From: Medicago truncatula
Lineage: Eukaryota; Streptophyta; Magnoliopsida; Fabales; Fabaceae
NCBI RefSeq assembly: GCF_003473485.1
Contig: NC_053042.1
Coordinates: 40,142,762-40,206,761 of the forward strand
DNA length: 64,000 bases
Reading direction: 5' to 3'
A model generated the notes under the pieces. The model did no database searches. It saw nothing but the letters and a program-made list of their open reading frames with translations, and was not told the DNA's origin. The translations under genes were made by a program, and so were the position numbers. Each line of letters starts with the position of its first letter. Positions within the stretch are counted from its first letter, which is position 1. Shown one piece after another: positions 1 through 15,509 of this stretch.

Positions 1-262
1 AGCAAAAATGTGGGAAAATTCAACGTCAAACCCAATGAGAAGCACGCAAGTACAACATAACATTTGTTTTTTCTTTTTCCATGTAGTTACCATTCTCCTT
101 CCTTTTTTACACGTACAAAGTACAACACCTTTGTCTCTGTCTCAAACTACCTATCACACTGAACTGGTACGCCATTTATTACCATATTTACATGAAATCT
201 TTTTCATCCTCTTCAATCTTATCTGTTTATGTTTCTGCTTTTGTAGAAAATTGCTAAATACT
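1..262 (+). promoter_or_regulatory. Upstream / 5' UTR region of cysteine synthase gene A
   Basis: T-rich, C/T-rich sequence directly upstream of the first ATG of gene A. A pyrimidine-rich stretch ending in 'tttgtag' at about 239-246 looks like the acceptor of a 5' UTR intron, which cytosolic OAS-TL genes often have. I infer this without transcript data. The promoter proper is probably outside the window. No protein is supported here. Confidence 0.4.
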
Positions 263-3638
<3,376 letters not shown>

Positions 3639-5138
3639 ACTGTCACATAGTGTAAAACAATTTGAATGAATTTTTTGCTTCTCAAATTTGAAGTGGGATG
3701 GGAGCCAATGGTAGCATCTCATGTTGCAGTTTGTGTTTGGCATAGATATCAGATATGCCTTTTACACATGCATCTGAATAATAATATGCTTTTCTGTTAT
3801 TATCTTTGTAAATTCAAATTCATTGATGTTGTCATAAGTTTGTGTTTGAAATAATGAGAAATAAAGTCTGAAGTGTTAACCAAAGATATACATTATCATA
3901 TAAAAAACAGGAACCGTGTTGTTTAAACACAAGATTTGGGAGTTGGGACAACTTATACGTCTATGTCTATTTGTCACTTACTTTTTATCTTATGCACCTC
4001 ATACGGATTTAAAAAATACATAAAAAACAAAGAGACCTCGTATTTGGTGTCCACTTTTGATGTTGAAACATGATTACTCTAAATAAAAATGAAGAAATCT
4101 CACATTCATCTTGAGAAAATTTGAATTTTTAAAAATTAGAGACTATATTCTCAGATGTTGAAATGAACAAGACAACTATTATTTTATTTTAGGTTTTTAA
4201 TAAATATTTTGTTAACAAAAAAAAAGCAGTGCTTATGGACAAAGAAAGTCCTGTATACTGCATGATTATGTTTAGAAGTGTTCAGTTTTATAATTAATAT
4301 AGGGGTACTAATCCTTTCATTTCTCAAAAGCAATAGAAATGTCTATTACTATAGTTTTTGAGTGAATTAAAGATATATAAATACGCATATTTATAAATTA
4401 GCAAAATTAATTGGACATATATACTTTTTAACAAGAAATTGGACACATATATTTCAAAGCTATAATAAAAATTTGGCAGAGATGATATCAAACTTCGTCT
4501 TCAGAATAAAGACTAAAAAAGATTTTTTTTTTTAAAAAGTTTTAACTTGTTCATGTGTTATCTCGTTACTAAAAAAAAAATTGTTACCTCATTATTTTTT
4601 GAAAAAAAGGAATATCTAATCCTAATAGCTTTTTATTTTAAAGTCAAAAATGTTTTTCTTTTTTAAAATCCTAAACAAACACTTAAAAATGACAAATGTG
4701 CGATTTTTTTAATAAAAATAGATTTAAAAAAAAAATAATTAAAACAATATCTTAATCTTTAATAATATTTTAATTATCAGAATGTGTTTCATGGACACAA
4801 AATGTATCCTCTACATGCACATCTTCACGAGAATTTAAGGACAGTTAGTTAGAAAGACAGCGTATTAAAAGTAGGATATTCCTTACCAAAAACAAAAAAT
4901 AGGTAAAGATAGAGAAGAGCAGGTATATTAGTAATTTCATTCATAGGAGAATCCAAAAAAATCACAAAAATGACAGCAACATTTATCCACAAAACATGAT
5001 AATAGTAGCTTTTGGATCTTAAGGAAAGTCAACCTGGAAATTCCTGGTAATAATCCTAAACTGTCAAAAGACATGCAACTGATTAAGTTGGACCCGGCTC
5101 TCCTATTTCTCATTGTTTTGTCTTTTATGTGAGATGTT
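3639..5138. other. Intergenic region between genes A and B
   Basis: About 1.5 kb of AT-rich sequence holding the 3' UTR of gene A and the promoter of gene B. The gene-B-proximal part (about 5000-5100) weakly resembles the blocks upstream of genes C and D, for example 'agcttttggat' and 'ctaaactgtca'. I see no other gene and no clear element. Confidence 0.5.
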
Positions 5139-5144
5139 ATATAT
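5139..5144 (+). promoter_or_regulatory. Putative TATA box of gene B
   Basis: 'gagatgttatatatgg' lies about 60 bases before the ATG at 5202. Genes C and D have the equivalent 'atgttactatata' at 10659-10664 and 15715-15724, 75-85 bases before their ATGs. Each is followed by a leader ending 'ttttgcaggc(c/t)ttcttcatc'. Conservation across three paralogues supports a core promoter, but no transcription start was seen. Confidence 0.45.
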
Positions 5145-5201
5145 GGTTTTTAATAGCTTTTGTGTTTTGAAAGATTTTGCAGGCTTTCTTCATCAGATAA
5201 C

Positions 5202-8200
5202 ATGGAGCAACACTTTGCAATCAAGAAGGATGTCACTCAAGTATTATTTTCTCTCAATTACTATTTTTTTATTTTTTCCTATCATTTATATCTTCACTGT
5301 CTTATTCACCTATGGTTGCAATATTTTTTCTCTTATGTTTATTCTTTTAAAATAATAATGATAATAATTTTGTTGTTTTTCATTGTGAAGTTAATAGGGA
5401 ACACACCATTGGTATATCTAAACAACATAACAGAAGGATGTGTAGCTCGTATTGCTGCTAAGCTAGAATACTTGCAATCCTGCTGTAGTGTTAAAGATAG
5501 GTATGTAAATGGAATAATTTCACAAACTTGAACTGTTTTAATATTGTTAGGTTTTAAGATTCTTAGTAAGAAATTAAGAATTTGTAATGATAATATTGTT
5601 TTTCTCACTTAGGATATCGTTGAGCATGATTGAAGATGCTGAGAGTAAAGGCCTCATTACTCCTGGAAAGGTAATTAGTCAAATTAGATATCTAAGTTTT
5701 CCACCTGAGCTTGTAAGGTTAGGGCTGTCAGACTCCGATACTATATTAAAGTTTTATTTTGAACTTAACTCATCATTCAAAAATTGGTTGGTAAGGTAAA
5801 GAATGTCACTCTTTATAAACTCTTTTAAGTCAGTCTTGTTTATTTTCAATGTGTAACTTGAGTTTTTCCCGATACTCAAACTTGTAATAGTATGGACAAT
5901 TGTGTTGTTCAAATTTCATTACCACGTCTGATTGGGATTTTCCAATGTTATTGCTTATAATGTTGAAGTAGGCATGTTATGATGTTAAACCACCTATAGT
6001 ATTGTTCATATTGTTGAATTTAAAAATCCAAGTAAGTTTAATCTTTTTAAACAATGTTTGTATAAAGACTGTTCTTGTTGAGCCAACAAGTGGTAACACT
6101 GGCATAGGATTGGCGTCGATAGCAGCAATGAGGGGCTATAAACTTTTAGTGACTATGCCAGCTACTATGAGTCTTGAAAGAAAAATTATACTGCGAGCTT
6201 TCGGAGCCGAGGTATATTTGACAGACCCTGCCAAAGGAATTGATGGTGTTTTTCAGAAAGCAGACGAGCTATTAGCGAAGACGCCTAATAGTTATAAGCT
6301 CAATCAGTTTGAAAACTCTGCCAATCCAAAGGTGTTATCACAGTTCATATTTTCTAATTTGGTTGTTTGGTGGGAAAAAAATTGTAACCAATTAATTTGT
6401 CGTTGTTTTAGATTCATTACGAGACCACTGGCCCTGAGATTTGGAAAGACTCTGGAGGGAGAGTTGATGCTTTGGTTGCAGGAATAGGAACTGGGGGAAC
6501 AGTAACAGGTACTGGGAAGTTCCTTAAGGAGAAAAATCCAGATATCAAGGTATGAATATGTGAACAAGTTTTCTTACTATTAGTATTTATATTTATGCCA
6601 ACTTTATGATTTATGTTGCTTTTCCCCTTATAGGTGTATGGTGTAGAACCAACTGAAAGTGCAGTTCTGAATGGAGGAAAGCCAGGTGATTTTATGATTT
6701 TGTGTATTTCTTTCTGGTCTTCTATTGCTAATTTCAGTGTATGTGAATCTTAATGTATTCTTGGAAGAATAAAAGTCAAGAAAGAAATTCAAGACTCATT
6801 TGTAATATTATTTTAATCAATGTATCACAAAATATAGACGCAAGTTTGTTGTATGCGATGAACGAGAGAGTTGGAACCTAGTCCCAATTTGTTGTATGTA
6901 ACTATGTAGGAGAAGGGCGGACTTATTTTTCTTTTCGAAATTAAGAAAGCTATAAAATATTTCTAAAAGTAAATTTAGCGGGATTGAAATGTTATATGAT
7001 TATATATTGTATTTTTCTTTCAATATATATTTTTTTTTTAAATCTCGGGTATATATAGTAAAATATTGACTTAGCCCTCCAAAACTCTTCCCTCCAAAAT
7101 CCTCCAAAACACTCGATCCAAACATAAAAGGTTTATACTTTATCCTCTAAGGACTGTTTGAGGTATATGCCTATTTCATGAGAAACATTAGAGTTATTCT
7201 ATCAAAATTGGCTAGGAGAAAACATGAAATACAGGCAGCCCTTTTATAGACATCTGCAAGTGTTTTGGCATTTGGACAAATCCTGTTAGATTGCTGACTT
7301 GACTGTTTTCTGGAACTTAAAAGCTGCACTCAGCCCTCTGGTTTATCATTGACTTTGCTTTTAATCTAGCTACCAAATATTCTTGTTATTCGTTTAAATT
7401 GTTATAATTTGTTTAGATGTCATATATTAGTGTCAGAATTTTATTCGTTAATAGTCAGGCACAACCATTTGTAGCAGTTTACTGATTGATTTTTCCATTT
7501 CAACACATTTCAACCATTTGTGACAGTTTACTGATTGATTTTTCTATTTGAACACATTTCAAAGGCAAACACCTAATCCAAGGGATCGGTGCTGGTATCG
7601 TTCCCCCTATCCTGGAAGTTGATCTCCTAGATGAAGTTATTCAGGTTGCTCTCAATACTAATACATTGGCATTCAATTATAATTTTTTTTCTAGAGTCTG
7701 GTCTTTTCCTTCATATAAAATGAGACTCTCTTTTGTTTCTTTTTCGGGCCTACATGAAACCTGCATAATTTGTTAACAAGATTTATTAATTAAACATAGA
7801 GACAAAAAAGAATTAGAAGATGACAATGTGGAATATTAACTCTTAATATTTGATTCTTCTAATTTCTGTAATATACAAAGTGTTTCCAATACTGGCTGCT
7901 AATACAAGGGATTGTTTTGACCAACAAGGTTCTGTGAATTACAGGTTTCAGGTGAAGAAGCTATAGAAACTGCTAAGCTGCTTGCCTCGAAAGAAGGTTT
8001 ACTGGTATGGCATGATAACTTGTGATTCTTCTTATTGGCTTTGCAATAATTTTCCTTCAGTTTTTTGTTATATAAAAACTCTGCAAATATGCTTATTATT
8101 TATTTTTTTTGAAGGAAAATATGCTTATTATTATTTGAGTTTAATGAATATACATTGACAGTATACAAATTTTTTAGAGTTGTCCAATCATATCTCACCG

Positions 8201-8925
8201 TAATGTCACTTTGATAGGAATCTGAATTTAGAAAGAAAAAATAAACTGTATTATTGATTGAAAATAGATATATTACAGAAGGAACCCCAATGTAACCCCA
8301 TAGCAAAAGCTCCTCAGAAAAGAGACATTTATCTGCAAAATAATGAGTGACCTTATCTTTACATCATCCTTCCCCCTATAATCACGTTCCTCTCGCAATT
8401 AACTGCCACATCATCAATAATTTCCTAACTTCGCTGGCAAGCCCATTTGTTGGGCTTAGGCCCTAAGCCCAAACCTATGTCCTAACATACTTTCTAAAAT
8501 ATTTTAACAAATATGATTCAATAGTTGTATAAAAATATTTTATATTATTAGTGCATATCTGTTAAACTTTTAGAATTTTTCATACTGATTATATGAATGT
8601 CTTTTGCAGATGGGGATTTCATCAGGTGCTGCAACAGCAGCAGCAATAAAATTAGGGAAGAGACCAGAAAATGCAGGAAAGCTCATTGTTGTAAGTTTAA
8701 AATCCTTAATAAGTTTATTCCACACATAGTTAAGATGATTATGATATATGACTTCTACAAATATTATTTCCTTATGTTTCCTTGTGAGTATTACTTAATG
8801 TCAATGTTGAATAATTCTGAATTGTTGTTGTGCAGGTGATTTTTCCCAGTTTTGGAGAGCGATACTTATCTTCACCACTTTTTGAATCCATCAGACATGA
8901 AGCTGAACAAATGACATTTGACTGA
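5202..8925 (+). CDS. Gene B: cysteine synthase-like enzyme (beta-substituted alanine synthase family)
   Basis: Ten exons: 5202-5240, 5391-5500, 5613-5670, 6068-6331, 6412-6549, 6634-6685, 7565-7644, 7945-8004, 8610-8690, 8836-8925. Every internal exon has the same length as in gene A; the joined frame is open for 323 residues. The PLP lysine in SVKDR (about 48), TSGNTG (76-81), GTGGT and GISSGA are present, so it is probably catalytic. It differs from gene A by EYLQSCC where A has EMMEPCS before SVKDR, and by a docking loop KPGKHL (219-224) in which the second lysine is leucine, as in CYSD-type isoforms. No transit peptide. It may be a cysteine synthase outside the SAT complex or use another nucleophile; the sequence does not decide. 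Intron 6 (879 bp) is long and contains a 49-bp tandem duplication. Confidence 0.9.
7462..7559 (+). repeat. 49-bp tandem duplication at the 3' end of gene B intron 6
   Basis: Two adjacent 49-base copies (7462-7510 and 7511-7559) that differ at only a few bases, both starting 'caaccatttgt'. The second copy runs into the splice acceptor 'ttcaaag' of exon 7, so the pyrimidine tract and probable branch-point region are doubled. Genes C and D have a single copy at this place. Confidence 0.8.
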
Positions 8926-10450
8926 AGTGGATAAATAGATGAAATTAGCAATCGTTCTCATTCTAGCTCTACTGTCACAACTGTGGTCTATAATATAAGT
9001 TGAAGTTGAACATCGATTGATCAACACTTTGTTAAATTATAGCGTTTGGAAAGACAGTTCAATAAGTGTCCATGCAGACATAAACTTTAAATAAAATTGC
9101 TTTAAATATAGTCATATATTTCTTATAACTACGTTATTGCTGTTAGACACAAAAGGTAGTATTTCAACTAAAACTTCTCCATTCACACGAGTAAGGATCA
9201 AATGAACCATTACCTTTTGATCAGGATTGGACCTAGATTGACAGCTGGAGAGACAACATTGTGATTAAGGATTGTGGCAGCTCCATAGAGGGAGTGATGT
9301 ACTACAAACACTCCGAAGATCAAGTGGGTTTATGATTGAGGGTATGGGATTTTTAGGGTTTAGAGAATGTGTATCTTAACCTGAGTCATGTGTTAGCATT
9401 TATAGGATGGAGACTAGGCTTTCCTTAGGAAAATCCATCAATTTGCCAGCTGTCTTAGGAGGCAGCTATTGATGGATCAACGTGTGATGAGCATCGTAGA
9501 ATATTGCGTCTTTGGAACAATTTCCCCCCAAGCCTAGTACAGAACAATTGCCCCTTAAGCCTAGTCCCATAGCATAGTCCGTAATGAAATGTTTCCTTAG
9601 CGTGTTGGGATCATGCCCAGTCTAGAATATTTGACCCCAAGCCGTTAATTGAATAAGTCAGGGATCAACTTGAGTTCGGAACACTTCTTTGGGTTCGAGC
9701 ACCACCTTGAACTGGTGTTAACTGTTAAGTTCTTGTGGGGTCGGGCTCCGGTACAATATTTTTTGATAGAGCCAGATGTCAAGGGGTTCGTTATTGACTT
9801 TATGGTTAGTTCCAAAATAACTTCGGTATTTTTTTTGGTGATGGATTTGATTTAGACAACTAAAAAGTTTCCTTGAATTTGATTTAGACAACAAAGATTA
9901 TTTGATTCTCTCTTATCTCTACATCTCAATATATTTTGGTTAATTTTATAGCACTATATACATAAAATAGTATTTTAGGAACAAAAAATGAACAAATTAA
10001 AGACACTATCATAATTCCCATGTGCAACCTCCTTAAGCATTTTTTTATAAAAATAACTTTAAAGTGTGATTTTTAATTTAAGATGGTTAAAAGTGTCCTT
10101 AACCGGTGCCCGGGGCACTAGTTAACATTTCCATTTGTTTAATTATAAGAATGGGGAATATTGATCTTTTAATAGGGATGCTAATTGAGAAGAAAACAAA
10201 ATAGGGATGTTAACCGGGTGTATTTGAATGGAGGGTTTAGGAGGCTAGTCTGGGGGGTTTATTTATCATTTTTAAATTACGAACACTATAAAATATTTTT
10301 TAAAAAGTTAACATATTAACATGATAAACGATCATATAATACTTCAATCACACTTGATATATTTTAAAAAAACATGTTAGCTATCTTTCTTGATTGCACA
10401 CCTAATTTATGTTAAAATATTTTTCCATAATACATGATAGCTTTTGGTCT
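8926..10450. other. Intergenic region between genes B and C, with repeat-like debris
   Basis: Begins with the 3' UTR of gene B; its 'gacagttcaataagtgtcc' block recurs after gene D. The stretch about 9230-9860 has lower AT content and reads like part of a degraded mobile element or LTR, but has no coding motif I can name. At 10091-10132 there is a fragment of the MITE family described at 46231. The remainder is AT-rich with no gene. Confidence 0.4.
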
Positions 10451-10451
10451 T

Positions 10452-10742
10452 TCGTCAAAAAAGATAGTTTTTGGATGTTAGCTAAAGCCGAAAAGAATAA
10501 TAATTCTTCAAATACACACAATCACACACGGTCAAGCTGAAACAATGTCTAGTTTTTCAACAATCTAAAACTGTCATTAAGTGAAGTTTGGCTTGGTACT
10601 ACATCATTTCCAATCTCCTTGTTCTAAGTTTTATGTGTCCAATATATTCACATGTTACTATATATGATGCTTTATTTTGCTAGTGATTCTATAAGGCTCA
10701 ACTACACAATCAAGCTTTTGCAGGCCTTCTTCATCAGATAAC
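10452..10742 (+). promoter_or_regulatory. Promoter and leader of gene C, paralogous to that of gene D
   Basis: Aligns by eye with 15510-15799 upstream of gene D. Shared landmarks are 'gtcaaaaaa', 'ggatgttag', 'taaagccga', 'cacacacgg', 'aaactgtcatt', a TATA-like 'actatata' (10659-10664 in C), and 'aagcttttgcaggccttc' just before the ATG. This means the promoter was copied together with the gene. Motif function is inferred. Confidence 0.55.
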
Positions 10743-13700
10743 ATGGAGCCACAATGTGCAATCAAGAAAGATGTCACTGAAGTAATATTTTATCACCACT
10801 GTCTTATCCTATCATGGTTGCAGTGTTTTTCTTTATCTCTATGTTTATTTTTTTTTATAATAGTAATAATTTTGTTGTTTGGTTGATTGTGAAGTTAATA
10901 GGGAACACACCATTGGTATATCTAAACAACATTACAGAAGGGTGTGTAGCTCGTATTGCTGCTAAGCTAGAGTACTTGCAATCTTGCTGCAGTGTCAAAG
11001 ATAGGCATGGAATTCGAATTCGTCTATTTCACAAACTAGAGCTGTATTTAAATTGTAAGGTTTTAAGACTTTTAATTAAGAATTTGTAGTGATAATCTTT
11101 TTTTTCTCACGCAGGATAGCATTGAGCATGATTGAAGATGCTGAGAATAAAGGTCTCATTACTCCTGGAAAGGTAGTTACTAATTTGTCAAGTTTGATAA
11201 CTAGGGTCTTATACCATATTAGGTTTTTTTACTTGGTTTAACTATTCCTTATAAAATTTGTTGGTAAAGTGGGGGATGCCACTCATTGCATTATTGATTG
11301 ATCTGAATGATCTCAAAGTACATCATATCTATCTATTTATCTATATATACAAAATGAGAATGCACTAGGTGACTTGTTTAGCAAGTTACTGGTTGTAACT
11401 GTAAAGATTGTAGATCTATGTGGATGGTTTTGATGTTAGAAAGTCTGCTGGAGTTGACAGCGATGGACGACGGTATTTGGCCAAAAATCGAAAAAGCTGA
11501 AAGGTGGTGCTGTTGGCGCAAATGCCGCCGCCAGCAACCGCAGTGAATCACAGAGACAGGTCATAAAATCATAACCTGCTCTGATGCCATGTACACAGAA
11601 ATACAATTTCTACAGTAACTAACTCCCAACCGTCTCATAACTAACTAGAACCAGCTAACTAACTTCAGTTAAGTAGTTATAAGAGTAGGATCATAAGCTT
11701 CATCTGGTTGAATGGAAGATTGTGAGGTGTCATTCTCTAATAACCCTTGATAGACTCTTTTAAAGTCTCATTTGTTTTCAACTTAGGACTTGGAATTTTC
11801 CCGATACCTAAATCTGTAATAGTAATAGTAAAGCAATGGACAATTGTTATTTAAATTTCATTACTGCGTTTAATTGAGATTTTCATTTTGCAATGTTATT
11901 GCTTATAATGTTAAAGTGTGTCTGTTCAGCCACATATAGTATTGTTCCTATCGTTGAATGTATGATCTAAGTGAGGTTAATCTTTTTAAACAATGGTTGT
12001 ATAAAGAGTGTTCTTGTTGAGCCAACAAGTGGTAACACCGGCATTGGATTGGCGTCGATAGCAGCAATGAGGGGCTATAAACTTTTAGTGTCATTGCCAT
12101 TTTATGTGAGTCTTGAGAGAAGAATTCTACTCAGAGCTTTTGGAGCTGAGGTATATCTAACAGATCCTGCCAAAGGAATAGATGGTGTTTTTGAGAAAGC
12201 GGAAGAGCTATTAGAGAAGACGCCTAATAGTTATATGTTCAATCAATTTGAAAATCCTGCCAATCCGAAGGTATTGTCATTATTTATATTTCCTAATATG
12301 GTTTATGAATTGGAAAAAAAACTGAGCCAATTAATTGGTCGTTACTTTTAGATTCATTATGAGACCACTGGCCCTGAGATTTGGAGAGACACTGGAGGGA
12401 GAATTGATGCTTTGGTTGCAGGGATAGGAACTGGAGGAACAATAACAGGTGTTGGGAAGTTCCTTAAGGAGAAAAACCCAGAGATCAAGGTATGAATAGT
12501 TAACAAGTTTTCTTACTCTTTATTTACATTTATGCTAACTTTATGATTTATGTTGCTTTCCCCCTATAGGTGTATGGTGTTGAACCAACTGAAAGTCCAG
12601 TTCTGAATGGAGGAAAGTCAGGTGCTTATATGATTCTGAGTATTTCTTTCTGGTCTTCAGTCTTCTAATGCTAATTGCAGTGTATGTGAATGTCGTTGTA
12701 TCACAAATTCACAATATAAAATGTCCAAATTTTCCAGTAGTCTAGAGACTATAGATTTTTGTTCTTCATTTGAATTGTTATATTTAGTTTTTTGTTTCTC
12801 TGTCAAATATAATTGTCCGAATTTCATTCTTTAATATTTAAGCAAGTGCTTGATCAGCCACTTGAGGCTGTTTACTGATTGCTTTTACCATTTGTAAACA
12901 TTTCAAAGGCAATCATCGAATCCAAGGGATCGGTGCTGGTATCATTCCTCCTGTTCTGGAAGTTGATCTCCTAGATGAAGTTATTCAGGTAGCTCGCAAC
13001 ACTAATACATTAGTATTCAATTATCAATTTCAATATAGAATATGATATTTTCCTTCATTTCAAATGAGACTATCTTTTCTTTCTTTTTTTCCCAAGTGAA
13101 ACCTGCATAATTTGTTAATATATAACACAAAATTTATTAATTAAACATAGAGACAAAAAAAAAACTAGAAGATGACAGTGAGGAATATTAACAATGTTTC
13201 CAATACTAGCTGCAAATATAAGGGATTCTGTTTTGACCAACAAGGTTCTGTGAATTACAGGTTTCAAGTGAAGAAGCTATAGAAACTGCTAAGCTGCTTG
13301 CCTTGAAAGAAGGTTTACTGGTATGGCATGACTGATAACTTGTGATTCTTGTTATTGACTTTGCAGTAATTTTCCTTCAGTTTTGTGTTATATAAAACTA
13401 TGCAAATATACTAATTACTATGATCTTATTTTTCCTCCTCCCAACTAACTGTCACGCCGTCAGTAATCATGTTAGGTTTACCGGTGCCTAACATACTAAA
13501 GTATTTCAACAAATCTATAAATAGTGCGATATGATTTGATAACCGCGTAAAAAAATTACTTTATAACTGAATATCTGTTAAACTCTTATTATTTGTCCGG
13601 CTAATTATATATGAATGCCTTTTGCAGATGGGAATTTCATCAGGAGCTGCTGCAGCAGCTGCAATAAAACTAGGGAAGAGACCAGAAAATGCAGGAAAGC

Positions 13701-13896
13701 TCATTGTTGTAAGTTTACAATCCTTAATAAGTTTATTCCACACAGACTTATAATATGATTATGGCTTATGACTTATATACAAGCATTATTACTTAATGTT
13801 GTGCAGGTGGTTTTTCCTAGTTCTGGAGAGCGTTACTTATCTTCAATACTTTTTGAGTCTCTCAGGCATGAAGCTGAACAAATGACATTTGATTGA
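10743..13896 (+). CDS. Gene C: cysteine synthase-like enzyme (beta-substituted alanine synthase family)
   Basis: Ten exons: 10743-10781, 10895-11004, 11115-11172, 12007-12270, 12352-12489, 12570-12621, 12909-12988, 13261-13320, 13628-13708, 13807-13896. The frame is open for 323 residues. Intron 2 starts with GC ('atag|gcatgg'), giving a GC-AG intron where genes A and B have GT. PLP lysine in SVKDR, TSGNTG, GTGGT and GISSGA are all intact. Local changes set it apart: the loop after strand YKLLV is SLPFYVS (TMPASMS in A, TMPATMS in B), the docking loop is KSGNHR, and the C-terminal segment reads PSSGERYL instead of PSFGERYL. Intron 3 (834 bp) contains a piece of an LTR retrotransposon. Probably expressed and folded, but possibly with altered substrate use. 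Confidence 0.88.
11440..11710 (-). mobile_element. LTR-retrotransposon fragment (LTR end plus primer-binding site) in gene C intron 3
   Basis: Read on the minus strand, an LTR-like end '...tgtaca' is followed directly by 'tggcatcagagc'. That is close to the tRNA-iMet primer-binding site 'tggtatcagagc' of plant copia elements. The LTR part (about 11591-11710) holds the 'taactaacta' style runs common in legume copia LTRs; the inner part (11440-11590) has a GC-rich stretch unlike the intron. Boundaries are approximate. Confidence 0.55.
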
Positions 13897-15067
13897 AATG
13901 CATAACTAGTCATTCTCATTCAACCTCTACAAGTCACAAGTTGTCGTCTAAAATAAATTGAACTGCGTTTTGATCAACACTTTGTTGAATAATAACGTTT
14001 GGAATCAAATGAACAATTACTTTGAATTTTGTAATAAATTGTAATGAAATCAACCCTTGCATTAGTTGATTTTAGGCTTTGAAATAGCTTATTTTCTTAA
14101 GCTTCAATTTCTAGCTCAATTTTATCGCTTTAGTGAAAAAGGAATATCTGTTTTTTTTAAACTTTAATTTATATATTTTGTGTTGTTCGGACATGATGGG
14201 GAGTATGAGAGGTCATCACTGAGTCAAGAGTAACCACACAAGTGAGTTGAACACTACATCTTAACCATAAACCTAAAACATTAGGTTTATGAGTTATTTC
14301 ATTTATATGTTGTTCAACATTCACTTTTCTATTTATAGTTGGACTTCTAACTCACACTTGACACACAAAAATTCTCCCCTTCAAGTGTGTGTTTGTTCTT
14401 CCATTCATCTAGATATGTTCCCCATCAAGAAAGTGTTTTTTATCCACTCATTTGCATGTTGTTGCTCCATCAACTGGACACGCCATTTCACCACCATTGT
14501 TGGAATGACTTTTGATGTAAGGAGTTGGTGCAAGTCGGTACTTACAGCTGAGTTGGACAACAAGTGTGAGAAACTAGATTTAAGAGTTTCAATGAAACAG
14601 TTTATTGATAAATGAAGAGAAAGAAACAAAAATAGAGAATGCTATTTTTGGGAATGTGATTTGTGTATTATTCAAATGAATAGAATGTACAATGTGTTAC
14701 ACAAATCAAGATTAATGGTGTATTCTCAACAGTATTGTCTCTTAATTAGAAACTATTGAAGTTAAGATTAATGGTGAAGATAGAACACTATCACCCATAT
14801 GGTCATTCCATCATCTCATGAGTATACCAAACATGGATAAATTCCGCTCGAAAAAATGGAAGAAGTGTCTAGATGAATTTGCCTATGTACCTTCAAGAGG
14901 TATTTAAAATTGAACCAACCCAAACAAAACGCATTTAGTTTGGATTACAACAAAACACTTATTAATTTAAGATAAAAAAAGTATAACATCAAAACATTTA
15001 TTGTATTGTATACGCAAGAGTCCGAGCACAAATATGAATTTTCCACTTATTCATCTTGATAAAATTG
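13897..15067. other. Intergenic region between genes C and D, with LTR-like segment
   Basis: After the 3' UTR of gene C, the segment about 14150-14760 resembles an LTR read on the minus strand: a TATA-like 'ctataaataga' (plus 14330-14340), a small hairpin around 'acctaaaacattaggt', and C/T-rich text. No coding domain is convincing in the short ORFs here. The rest is AT-rich with no feature. Confidence 0.35.
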
Positions 15068-15178
15068 ACATAGAGTTGGGTGACATTGGCCAATCACAAT
15101 GCTTGTGAAAGAGAGAGAAACACAAATATTGTGACATTGTGATTGGTCAATGCCACCAATGTCACCCAACTCTATGTC
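15068..15178. repeat. Foldback MITE-like inverted repeat, 111 bp
   Basis: The left arm starting 'gacatagagttgggtgac' (15068-15101) is the reverse complement of the right arm ending 'gtcacccaactctatgtc' (15136-15178). The arms differ mainly by an extra 8-9 bases in the right arm. The spacer is about 34 bases. No coding content. Confidence 0.7.
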
Positions 15179-15509
15179 ACCCAAGTACTATCCGTAAAAT
15201 TGTAACCATCATACTACTTGACCAGAAAAAAAAAAAAAAAAACTTATACTTCAGTTTTTGAAATATACAAGTCCTCTTCTGACAATAGTTATCATTTTAC
15301 ATGTTTTAGTTTTAGTCCCCAAAACTAAAAAATTCAAAACAGTTTCAAAAACTGTAATTTTAGAAAATAGTGTAGCAAAAAAGTTTTTAATTTTCAAGTT
15401 TTTAAAAACAAAAAAAGTATTTTTGGGAAGTGTAGACTCTAAATTTTTTCTTCTCAAAAGACAGTGTAAGCATATGCTCCAACATTCCAATACATATGTC
15501 CGTCCCTTC
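15179..15509. other. AT-rich spacer upstream of gene D promoter
   Basis: Contains an A-tract at about 15227-15242 and AT-rich sequence. Short open frames on both strands overlap each other and show no recognisable domain. Nothing further seen. Confidence 0.4.

Noticed and set aside
11001-11006. GC donor in gene C treated as a sequencing error
   Set aside because: Gene D has the same GC at the homologous place, so a shared real substitution is more likely.
14289-14615. 108-codon plus-strand ORF between genes C and D
   Set aside because: Lies in LTR-like sequence with an overlapping minus-strand ORF of similar length and shows no domain.
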